DNA of 10,664 nt from NCBI GenBank assembly GCA_003135495.1, contig PLBX01000444.1, positions 1-10,664 on the forward strand, read 5' to 3'. Below are positions 1 to 6,528 of the stretch, one piece after another. Under the pieces are notes generated by a model. That model had not been told where the DNA came from and did not search any database. It saw only the letters and a program-made list of their open reading frames with translations. Positions within the stretch are counted from its first letter, which is position 1, and the number at the start of each line of letters is the position of its first letter. Source of the DNA: Acidobacteriaceae bacterium. GTDB taxonomy: Bacteria > Acidobacteriota > Terriglobia > Terriglobales > Acidobacteriaceae. The translations under genes were made by a program, and so were the position numbers.

Positions 1-1647
1 CCGCACCAGGTGAAGAAAATCGCCGCCGACGACATTCCGTGCAGGATGAAGGCCCCCGCCATTGGCGATAGTGAGCATCGTGGTGTTGGGATCGGCGTGC
101 GGATCGGGCGCCTCAGGATCCGAGGGATTGATCCGAATATAGTGACGCCGAAAACCGTCGACCAGTTCACCCGCTGTGGTGACGGTCCATTCTTCAACGT
201 GCGCCGCCAACCAGTCTGCGTACTGCAGAAGAAAATCCGCGATGCTGGTTTCATCGCGCTGTTGGGCAAACTCCGCGGCACACACCAGGCTGGCGATCAC
301 CGTGGCGAGGGTCGAGGGAGAATAGCCGGCGTTCTCCTCCCAGCGTTCCTGGGCGGTTACCGGCCCTTGCCGGATGAGATAGGCCGCGGCACGCATGATC
401 ATAATGTACGGATTGAACTGGCTCGGCGTGACGCCCTCGCGATACACACGCCACGCCAGCAGGATGGGAGCGGCCATTTCATCGAGTTGCACTCCGGACC
501 CATAGGCAGTCCCATCGATCCAGCTGTTCTGCGGGAACCGACCGTCGATTCTCTGAATGGTCGCGAGCCAGATCAATGCGCGCAGCGGAGTCCCGGTCTG
601 ACCCATTGCGAGGAGTGCGGTCGCGCTCTGTGCCAGGTCGCGTGGCCAGACCAGATGATACCCGCCCAGATCGTCGTCGCTCCTTATCTCGCCCCACGGG
701 ATGCTCAACGAGGCCACCAGGGCGCCTTGAAACGTTTTGTCTTCATGAGCGAGCAGGATGCAGCGGCTCAGCCGATACATGTGGCCGCCGTCCGACGTGT
801 GTTCGCTGAAATCGGACTGCGGCTTGCTCGCCGTGCATTGCCACTGGCGCACAAAGGCCTCGCGATGAACCTCGAACGGCTCCGCCAGCGATTGCAGCAA
901 CGTCGCCACTGTGCTCTGAGAACTATTCCCAAACGCAACGGCAATCGTAAAGGAGTCTCCGCCCTGAGGCACGATCTCGCCAGTCAGCGCGATGTTGCCA
1001 GGCCCGGCTGCTCGGAATTCCCAGTCCATCGTGAAATGTGTCATCACGTCCTGCCACCCGTCGCTGGCACCGACATATCCGATGGATCGCCGAGAAAACC
1101 CTCCGCTGCATCCCATGACCTCATGCACACCCTTGTGCGCGGCATGGAGCAGGTTGTTCCCGCCGATTTCAGAACACCAACCGGAATTGCCCGCGCCTTG
1201 GCGCGCAAGGTGCGGAGCCAACAGCGCATAGAGCCGCAGCTTGCCGCGCAGTGATTCATCAAGCACTTCGAGTTTCGTATGCATGAGCACCACCGAGCGA
1301 TGCGGATCTGCGAGGATGTGTTTGATCAGTCGGTAGCGCCCGTTGTGGTCTGAATTGGTGAGCCGGTAGAAAAGGCAATCCCGTTCCGGATATTCGATCC
1401 GGTGATCCAAGTCGCGCTTTTCCTCGTGGCAAAACGTTTCTCCGTCGCTGATGAGAAACTGAAAATCGCGCGTGTTCGGCTCGTCCACACACGGGTAGTA
1501 GATTTCGTTGACAATGCCATGGCTGAGCGTAAACCAAACTCGGCAGCTTGTATGATACCCGGTGCCCAAGCCTTCCTTCGCACTGGAGGTCCAGCGGGAC
1601 TCGATTCCGAATGCGCCGAACGCGTCTGAGTTGTTAGGTGTATTCAT
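1..1647 (-). CDS. GH15 glucoamylase-like glycoside hydrolase, partial (C-terminus beyond left edge)
   Basis: This frame is open from an ATG at 1645-1647 to the left edge: 549 codons with no stop, each line of the window checked. The family hydrolyses alpha-1,4 (and 1,6) glucosidic bonds from non-reducing ends, releasing glucose. The N-terminal part has the beta-sandwich-like start typical of bacterial members (RVWFTLSHGIVNEIYYP near residues 36-52). The (alpha/alpha)6 barrel shows YHLVWPRDL at 330-338 and QERWEENAGYSPST from 433; Glu437 or Glu438 is the expected general acid. The frame continues through an ANGG segment to FFHLVR at the edge. The general base lies further on and is not visible. 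Bacterial members are often near 800 residues, so about a third is missing. No signal peptide is seen, which suggests a cytosolic enzyme acting on storage glucan or maltodextrin. It starts 19 nt after the kinase stop, with no clear ribosome binding site, so translational coupling is likely. Substrate is inferred; trehalose- or dextran-active relatives exist. Confidence 0.9.
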   Translation of the reverse strand, partial: MNTPNNSDAFGAFGIESRWTSSAKEGLGTGYHTSCRVWFTLSHGIVNEIYYPCVDEPNTRDFQFLISDGETFCHEEKRDLDHRIEYPERDCLFYRLTNSDHNGRYRLIKHILADPHRSVVLMHTKLEVLDESLRGKLRLYALLAPHLARQGAGNSGWCSEIGGNNLLHAAHKGVHEVMGCSGGFSRRSIGYVGASDGWQDVMTHFTMDWEFRAAGPGNIALTGEIVPQGGDSFTIAVAFGNSSQSTVATLLQSLAEPFEVHREAFVRQWQCTASKPQSDFSEHTSDGGHMYRLSRCILLAHEDKTFQGALVASLSIPWGEIRSDDDLGGYHLVWPRDLAQSATALLAMGQTGTPLRALIWLATIQRIDGRFPQNSWIDGTAYGSGVQLDEMAAPILLAWRVYREGVTPSQFNPYIMIMRAAAYLIRQGPVTAQERWEENAGYSPSTLATVIASLVCAAEFAQQRDETSIADFLLQYADWLAAHVEEWTVTTAGELVDGFRRHYIRINPSDPEAPDPHADPNTTMLTIANGGGLHPARNVVGGDFLHLVR

Positions 1648-1666
1648 GTGAGGATGTGAGACGCGT

Positions 1667-1939
1667 CTACAAGTTCCCTTGCCTTGTGGATCTTTTCTTT
1701 TTATTCGCCTGATGAACGAATCGTTCGGGAGTTGATCCACTGTACCGCTTTGTCCACAGGCGATATCCGCCTTCGAATGCGTGTGCATTCTGTCCCAGGC
1801 GCGCGCGGGGTGGAAGAGCTTTGAGCCGCCGAGCGTTGCCTCCTCCGAGTACCACATAATCAGCTTGTATCGCGGTTTTGAGTAACTGAACGACCTTGCT
1901 CACACGACGACGCCATTTCTTTTTTCCCTTTCGCTTCAA
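1667..1939 (-). pseudogene. C-terminal part of the frameshifted ROK/polyphosphate-glucokinase-like gene
   Basis: This frame holds the missing C-terminal subdomain of the kinase: a basic KKKWRRRV segment, a helix, YVVLGGGNARRLK (the second phosphate or adenosine loop of the family), then ARLGQNAHAFEGGYRLW, which matches the usual family end. A further tail of about 27 residues, rich in Lys and Arg, precedes the TAG at 1667-1669. The frame could restart at a TTG (1937-1939) that overlaps the TGA of the upstream fragment by two bases, but no ribosome binding site is visible. A single extra G in the CGACGG run near 1942-1948 would make one continuous protein reading G-R-R-A-L-K-R-K-G. As drawn, neither half should be active alone. 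The stop is 19 nt upstream of the GH15 start. Confidence 0.75.
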
Positions 1940-2394
1940 TGCCGTCGTCCCACATAGTCTTCATAGCTCCGGCCCTTCTTGTAGGGCAAGTGCGCCAGCT
2001 CCAAGGCCTCCAATGCGTTATCCACGACCAGGGCGGAGCCAAGCCCGGTACCCAAACCAAGAAAGAGCATCCGGCCACCCTGATAACTGCCCAGCGCCTG
2101 CATCGCCGCGTCATTGACGATTTTGACCGGCCGCGCAAACGCCTTTGTGAAGTCAAACCCTAACCAGCCTCGCCCGAGATGATACGGCTCCATGATGGGA
2201 GAGCCGTGGACCACCGGCCCTGGGTAGCCAATCGAGACTACATTATATTTCCACGTGCCCGTCACGGCGCGCACTGCCGCAACCATCTTCGCCGCCGTCA
2301 TGTGTGGACCGGACGGAATTTTCACAGGCTTCTTGTGACCGGTGGCCAGCACCTTCACATGCGTACCGCCAACGTCGATGACCAGAATTATCAT
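1936..2394 (-). CDS. ROK/polyphosphate-glucokinase-like sugar kinase, N-terminal part of a frameshifted gene
   Basis: This 152-codon frame encodes the first two thirds of an actin-fold (ROK-type) sugar kinase. DVGGTHVKV at residues 7-15 is the phosphate-1 loop. IVNDAAMQALG at 92-102 carries the likely catalytic Asp95. GLGTGLGS at 113-120 is the phosphate-2/glycine region. ELAHLPYKKGRSYEDYVG follows, as in polyphosphate glucokinase-like proteins, and the ROK zinc cysteines are absent. The expected role is glucose phosphorylation to glucose 6-phosphate using polyphosphate or ATP; the donor cannot be told from sequence. The frame stops at TGA (1936-1938) in mid-domain, while the rest of the protein continues in the -1 frame down to 1667. 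Its ATG (2392-2394) overlaps the zwf stop as ATGA, a classic sign of translational coupling. Joined, the gene would encode about 242 residues, the usual family length. Confidence 0.85.
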   Translation of the reverse strand: MIILVIDVGGTHVKVLATGHKKPVKIPSGPHMTAAKMVAAVRAVTGTWKYNVVSIGYPGPVVHGSPIMEPYHLGRGWLGFDFTKAFARPVKIVNDAAMQALGSYQGGRMLFLGLGTGLGSALVVDNALEALELAHLPYKKGRSYEDYVGRRH

Positions 2395-3878
2395 GCGATC
2401 GTCCTCCAGGCATGGCCATCGCGTTTGATCAACTCATCGCCTGCCTTGGGTCCCCACGTGCCTGCCGCGTAATTGGGAAAATTTCGAGGACGAGTGTTTG
2501 TCCACACCTCAAGCACGGGCATCAAGAATCGCCATGCCGCCTCGATCTGATCCTCGCGCATGAATAATGTCGGATCGTTGTTCATCACATCCCAGAGCAA
2601 CGTCTCATAGGCCTTTGGCGAGGGCCTGGTAAAGGTTTCGTTATAGCGAAACCGCATCTCGACCGGCCGCAGCAGCATTTGTAGCCCTGGGATCTTGGCC
2701 TGAAAACCCAACACGATGTTTTCCTCTGGCTGGATCGACAGCACGAGTCGAGACGGATACCAGCCCTGGGAAGCGTTAGGAGGAAAAGACTGGTGTGGCA
2801 CCGCGCGGAAATGGATGGCTACTTCCGTACACTGCCGGGACAGACACTTGCCCGTGCGGAGATAAAAGGGAATACCCTGCCACCGCCAGTTGTCGATGAA
2901 CAACTGTAAAGCCGCATAGGTTTCTGTATGTGAGTGAGGGGCGATGTCGTCTTCCGTGCGATACCCGCGCACGTTTTTGCCGTCACGAGTCCCCCGGCCA
3001 TACTGCCCGCGCACCGTGCATCTCCTGACGGCGTCCGTGCGAATTGGCCGAAGCGCATGGAGTACGTCGACTTTCTTGTTGCGGATCTCATCGGCAGTGA
3101 ACGTGACCATTGGTTCCATGGCTACTAGACACAGGAGTTGCATCAGATGATTCTGGACCACGTCGCGCAGCGCCCCCGCCTGGTCATAATAGCGACCACG
3201 ATGCCCTATGCCCACCGCTTCGGCCACGGTGATGGTCACACAGTCCACATACCGCCGGTTCCAAATCGGCTCAAAGAGCGGATTGGCGAAGCGGAAGACC
3301 AGAATGTTTTGCACCGTCTCTTTGCCCAGGTAATGGTCGATGCGGAAAATCTGTGATTCGTGGAAACTGTTCGTGAGCACGCGAGTCAGTTCGCGCGCTG
3401 AATCCAAATCGTGACCGATCGGCTTTTCCACAACAATCCGCGCGCGCGCGCGATCCCGATTCAGGCCCGCCTCGGCGAGCATGTTGGGGATTACCCCCAC
3501 CATCGCCGGCGGCGTAGCCAGGTGAAACACGTGACCGGCTTTCACCTTCCACTCCTTCTCCAGGTGCGCGCAACGCTTCGCCACCTGAGCGTAGGTTGCC
3601 GGGTCTTTGAAATCTCCCTGTTGATAGGTGACGTGCTCAGAGAAGTGTTTCCAGTCTGTGCCTTTCGCTTTCCCGTTCGGCGAAAACCGGTTCACGCCGT
3701 CGAGATAACGTGTGTGCACCTGCGCATTGCGGAGAGTGGCGCGATCCACGGCCATAATCGCAAACTGTTGTGGCATCCGTCCGTCTCGGTATAGATCGAA
3801 CAAGGACGGGATCAACTTGCGCCAGGTCAAATCACCCGCCCCACCAAAAATCACAAAAATGGTCGGAGAAATCTCCAT
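2391..3878 (-). CDS. zwf: Glucose-6-phosphate 1-dehydrogenase
   Basis: This cytosolic enzyme oxidises glucose 6-phosphate to 6-phosphogluconolactone with NAD(P)+, the entry step of the oxidative pentose phosphate pathway. At 495 residues it has the normal length. FGGAGDLTWRKL at 11-22 is the Rossmann GxxGDL motif. EKPIG at 151-155 is the conserved EKP turn. RIDHYLGKE at 179-187 is the family signature with the active-site Asp181 and His182. QNH at 242-244 supplies the second catalytic His244. The ATG at 3876-3878 was chosen because MEISPTIFVIFGGAGDL begins where the family begins; the frame is open further upstream, but only inside gnd. A GGGAGAAAGGG purine run in the last gnd codons sits at Shine-Dalgarno distance. 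The gene starts 5 nt after the gnd stop and ends in an ATGA overlap with the kinase. Arg19 to Trp in the usual RRK-like triplet is a common variant. Confidence 0.95.
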   Translation of the reverse strand: MEISPTIFVIFGGAGDLTWRKLIPSLFDLYRDGRMPQQFAIMAVDRATLRNAQVHTRYLDGVNRFSPNGKAKGTDWKHFSEHVTYQQGDFKDPATYAQVAKRCAHLEKEWKVKAGHVFHLATPPAMVGVIPNMLAEAGLNRDRARARIVVEKPIGHDLDSARELTRVLTNSFHESQIFRIDHYLGKETVQNILVFRFANPLFEPIWNRRYVDCVTITVAEAVGIGHRGRYYDQAGALRDVVQNHLMQLLCLVAMEPMVTFTADEIRNKKVDVLHALRPIRTDAVRRCTVRGQYGRGTRDGKNVRGYRTEDDIAPHSHTETYAALQLFIDNWRWQGIPFYLRTGKCLSRQCTEVAIHFRAVPHQSFPPNASQGWYPSRLVLSIQPEENIVLGFQAKIPGLQMLLRPVEMRFRYNETFTRPSPKAYETLLWDVMNNDPTLFMREDQIEAAWRFLMPVLEVWTNTRPRNFPNYAAGTWGPKAGDELIKRDGHAWRTIA

Positions 3879-3883
3879 GTGCG

Positions 3884-5257
3884 TCACCCTTTCTCCCATT
3901 GGGTATGGAACGTCCCTTTGGCATCGATGCGCTCGTAGGTGTGTGCGCCAAAATATTCGCGTTGCGCCTGGATCAAATTCGCCGGTAGCCATGCGCTGCG
4001 CCCACTATCGAGATACGCGAGCGACATCATCAGACTAGGCGCGGGAATCCCTAACTCGCTTGCGACGCCCACCACTTTGCGCAGGTTTTGCTGATGAGCC
4101 ATGACCGTCTTCGAGAGGGTTGGGTCGAGGAGCAGATTGGATAGGTCGCGTCTGGCACGAAACGCGGCACGGATGTCCTCCAACAGGGTGGCCCGAATAA
4201 TGCACCCGCCACGCCAGATGCGAGCGACTGCTTCGAGGTCCAGATGATACGCGTGCTTGGTTGACGCCGCGGCCAGCAACGCCATACCCTGCGCGTACGT
4301 AATGATCATCCCTGCATACAGGGCGCTCCGCAATTGACCGATGAACATCTGGCGGTCGCCGTCAACGCTGCGGATGGGTCGTGGCAGGACGCGACTGGCT
4401 TCCTTGCGTTCCTGGTCGCACCCAGACAGATTTCGCATCGCCACCGCCACGTCCATCGTCGGCATGGGCACGTGCAGGTCCATGGCATCCTGTGACGCCC
4501 ACATGCCCGTGCTTTTCTGCCTGGCTTCATCGAGGATCACATCGATGAGTCGCTTGCCGGTCTGCTCGTCCGTCTTCCGGAAGATGTGGCTGGTGATCTC
4601 CAGCAGATAGCCAGCCAGTTCGCCGGTGTTCCACGCGTTGTACACGTCATACAGTTCGTCGTCGTTCAACCCGACCCCACGCTTCATCAAATCGTAGGTT
4701 TCGGCGATCAACTGCATCAGGCCATATTCGATCCCGTTGTGGACCATCTTGACGTAATGGCCGGCCGAGCCCGGGCCGAGCCAGGTGACACAGGGCTCGT
4801 GGTCCACTTGGGCGGCGCTCGCCTCAAAAATCGGCTGCACCCGTTCGTAGGCTTCGCTCGCGCCCCCCGGCATGATGCTTGGCCCATAGCGCGCGCCGTG
4901 CTCGCCGCCCGACACGCCCATGCCGAAAAACTGAATCCCACGCTCCGCCAACGTCTTGGCCCGCAGGTCCGTGTCATTGAAGTGCGAGTTGCCGCCGTCG
5001 ATGATGAGATCGCCGTGCGCTAGCCACGGCAGCAGATCGCGAATGACCGCATCGACGGGCGGGCCGACCGGGACGAGCAGCATCACGGCGCGCGGAACCC
5101 GGAGCAGGCCGACAAATTCTTTCAACGTTGTTGCCCCGCGGATGTCCCGGCTTGCCGCTTCGTGGCGCAACGCGTCAGTTTTGCTGGCATCCTGGTCGTA
5201 TCCCACCACCGAATAACCATGATCAGCTATGTTCAGTACAAGGTTGCGGCCCGTCAA
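3884..5257 (-). CDS. gnd: 6-phosphogluconate dehydrogenase (decarboxylating), N-terminal motif missing
   Basis: This enzyme converts 6-phosphogluconate to ribulose 5-phosphate, CO2 and NAD(P)H. From residue 3 (GRNLVLNIADHG) the protein matches the family to its end: IIDGGNSHFNDT near 85-96, GVSGGEHGARYGPSIMPGG at 114-132, HYVKMVHNGIEYG at 168-179 with catalytic Lys170, and a C-terminal QREYFGAHTYERID segment. At 457 residues it is about 12 short of the E. coli enzyme. All of the loss is at the N-terminus, where the GxAxxG dinucleotide loop (IGVVGMAVMG in E. coli) should be. The only accepted start in frame is TTG at 5255-5257, because a TGA lies upstream in this frame. The good Shine-Dalgarno, GGAGGAG (5286-5292), is 28 nt away, which is too far. 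The gene overlaps the end of tal by 35 nt. The identity is certain, but the 5' end is suspect and activity cannot be assumed. Confidence 0.92.
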   Translation of the reverse strand: MTGRNLVLNIADHGYSVVGYDQDASKTDALRHEAASRDIRGATTLKEFVGLLRVPRAVMLLVPVGPPVDAVIRDLLPWLAHGDLIIDGGNSHFNDTDLRAKTLAERGIQFFGMGVSGGEHGARYGPSIMPGGASEAYERVQPIFEASAAQVDHEPCVTWLGPGSAGHYVKMVHNGIEYGLMQLIAETYDLMKRGVGLNDDELYDVYNAWNTGELAGYLLEITSHIFRKTDEQTGKRLIDVILDEARQKSTGMWASQDAMDLHVPMPTMDVAVAMRNLSGCDQERKEASRVLPRPIRSVDGDRQMFIGQLRSALYAGMIITYAQGMALLAAASTKHAYHLDLEAVARIWRGGCIIRATLLEDIRAAFRARRDLSNLLLDPTLSKTVMAHQQNLRKVVGVASELGIPAPSLMMSLAYLDSGRSAWLPANLIQAQREYFGAHTYERIDAKGTFHTQWEKG

Positions 5258-6425
5258 CAGGCGTTCGCACCGCCGCAGTCCGTTTCTCCTCCAGGGTGTT
5301 CATCAAGAGGTCGAACGCCTTGGCGAACTTGTGGAGGCCTTCGTCTTCGAGCTGCTGGGTGGCCGCGTCGAGATCAATCCCCACTTCGCCTAGTCGCCGA
5401 AGTGTCTCGGAGGCCTTCACGGCGTCGTTCGTCAACCGAGACGTCGGTTTGCCGTGGTCTCGATAGGCTGCGAGCGTCTCCAACGGAATCGTGTCGATTG
5501 TGTCAGGTCCGATGAGCGCCTCGACATACTTCAGATCGCTATACGCGGGATTCTTGGTGCTGGTGCTGGCCCAGAGCACACGCTGCGTCTGCCCGCCCTT
5601 GGCGGCAAGCGCCTTCCACCGCGGAGAAGAAAAAATGCGCTGGTAGGCTTCATAAGTCAGCTTGCCATTGGCAATGGCAACTTTTCCAAGAATGCTTTGC
5701 AGCTTAGCCTTGCGCGATCCGTTCCTTTCTTTCTTTATTTGTTCATCCAGCAGCGAGTCGACAAGCACATCGATACGGCTGATAAAGAAACTGGCGACGC
5801 TGGCAACTTTGCTGATATCCCCGCCAGAGGTGGCAAATTTCTCGACGCCATCGATGAAGGCTGCCGCAACATCCTCATACACCGGCTGCGCGAATAAGAG
5901 CGTGACGTTGACGTTGATGCCTTCGCCGATCAACTGGCGAAACGCAGGAATGCCCTCGGCGGTGCCCGGCACCTTTATCATTACGTTTTCGCGGGCCACA
6001 CTCTTCCAGAGACGGCGCGCCTCTTCAATCGTGCCTTCGGTATCATGCGCGAGATAAGGCGAGACTTCTAGACTCACGTAGCCGTCGCGTTTCTTCGTGT
6101 TCTTGTAAACGGGGGCGAGCACGTCGGCGGCATCCTGAATGTCACGGATGGCGAGGAGTTCATAACGGGCCTTGGCATCGAGATTAGAGCGCGCGGCCAG
6201 CGAATCGAGGAAATCCTGATACTGCCCTCCGGCGATCGACTTCTCGAAGATTGAGGGGTTGGAGGTCATGCCGCAGAGGCCGTCCTCGTCGATCAGGCGC
6301 TGCAGCTCTCCGCTCTTCATCAGATCGCGACGAATGTAATCGAGCCAGATGGATTGCCCAAGAGTGTGAAGCTGGATGAGAGGATTTATGGCTTTTGCAG
6401 TTTCAAGAGTGCCGACTGGATTCAT
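5223..6425 (-). CDS. tal: Transaldolase
   Basis: This enzyme transfers a dihydroxyacetone unit between sedoheptulose 7-phosphate and glyceraldehyde 3-phosphate in the non-oxidative pentose phosphate pathway. It belongs to the long, about 370-400 residue transaldolase type found in actinobacteria, cyanobacteria and others. Visible sites are GQSIWLDYIRRDL at 23-35, TSNPSIFEK at 54-62 with Asn56, SLEVSP at 118-123 with Glu120, and VMIKVPGTAEGIPA at 148-161. Lys151 there is the expected Schiff-base lysine. NVNVTLLF at 171-178 includes Thr175. STSTKNPAYSD follows at 287-297. The start ATG (6423-6425) has AGGAG five bases upstream. Family similarity ends at about EEKR (residues 379-382). The last 18 residues have no family look and are partly the gnd start read in another frame. 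This odd tail goes with the damaged tal-gnd junction. Confidence 0.94.
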   Translation of the reverse strand: MNPVGTLETAKAINPLIQLHTLGQSIWLDYIRRDLMKSGELQRLIDEDGLCGMTSNPSIFEKSIAGGQYQDFLDSLAARSNLDAKARYELLAIRDIQDAADVLAPVYKNTKKRDGYVSLEVSPYLAHDTEGTIEEARRLWKSVARENVMIKVPGTAEGIPAFRQLIGEGINVNVTLLFAQPVYEDVAAAFIDGVEKFATSGGDISKVASVASFFISRIDVLVDSLLDEQIKKERNGSRKAKLQSILGKVAIANGKLTYEAYQRIFSSPRWKALAAKGGQTQRVLWASTSTKNPAYSDLKYVEALIGPDTIDTIPLETLAAYRDHGKPTSRLTNDAVKASETLRRLGEVGIDLDAATQQLEDEGLHKFAKAFDLLMNTLEEKRTAAVRTPVDGPQPCTEHS

Positions 6426-6444
6426 AAAATCTCCTAACTTCCTA

Positions 6445-6528
6445 ATTGCAGAGTCGAGAGGTCAGATTGCAGATTTGAGGATTTTGATCTCACCTCAGCA
6501 ATGTAACCTCGGACCTCTGACCTCGCCC
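6445..6528. repeat. Degenerate 7-nt tandem repeat filling the tkt-tal spacer
   Basis: These 84 nt divide without remainder into twelve heptads on the plus strand. The first five all end in AG: attgcag, agtcgag, aggtcag, attgcag, atttgag. Of the last four, three end in AC: atgtaac, ctcggac, ctctgac. The eight bases attgcaga recur 21 nt (three units) apart, at 6445-6452 and 6466-6473. ACCTCGG, ACCTCTG and ACCTCGC follow each other at 6506-6526. The array ends at the base before the tkt stop codon. Heptanucleotide tandem repeats between genes are known elsewhere (the STRR repeats of cyanobacteria); any relation is not implied. Confidence 0.55.
6458..6524 (-). promoter_or_regulatory. Inverted repeat in tkt-tal spacer, possible mRNA stem-loop
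   Basis: The nine bases gaggtcaga (6458-6466) are perfectly complementary to tctgacctc (6516-6524), with 49 nt between. An inner pair, tgagg (6476-6480) with cctca (6493-6497), could extend the fold. There is no run of T on the transcript side after the stem, so it does not look like an intrinsic terminator. A stabilising or processing structure between tkt and tal is possible, but it may simply follow from the heptad repeats. Confidence 0.3.

Noticed and set aside
10..1254. A 414-codon plus-strand open frame
   Set aside because: It lies opposite the GH15 gene, whose minus-strand frame is open over the whole stretch and carries WPRD and ERWEE family motifs. The plus-strand product has no recognisable domain, so it is a shadow frame.
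1659..1668. Ten-base palindrome AGACGCGTCT between kinase and GH15
   Set aside because: It is short, has no neighbouring promoter and overlaps the kinase stop codon. Chance occurrence is likely.
1915..1940. Programmed frameshift at the A-rich run (GGGAAAAAAG) in the kinase gene
   Set aside because: The first frame already stops at 1936-1938, before a ribosome would reach the A run, so slippage there could not join the two parts.
1860..2156. A minus-strand 98-codon frame overlapping the frameshift
   Set aside because: It is the third frame through the kinase gene. Its sequence is a shadow and contains none of the kinase motifs.
3439..3452. Seven CG dinucleotides in a row inside zwf
   Set aside because: It encodes an ordinary Arg-Ala-Arg-Ala stretch just before the EKP motif, in frame. 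It could be slippage-prone, but nothing shows a function.
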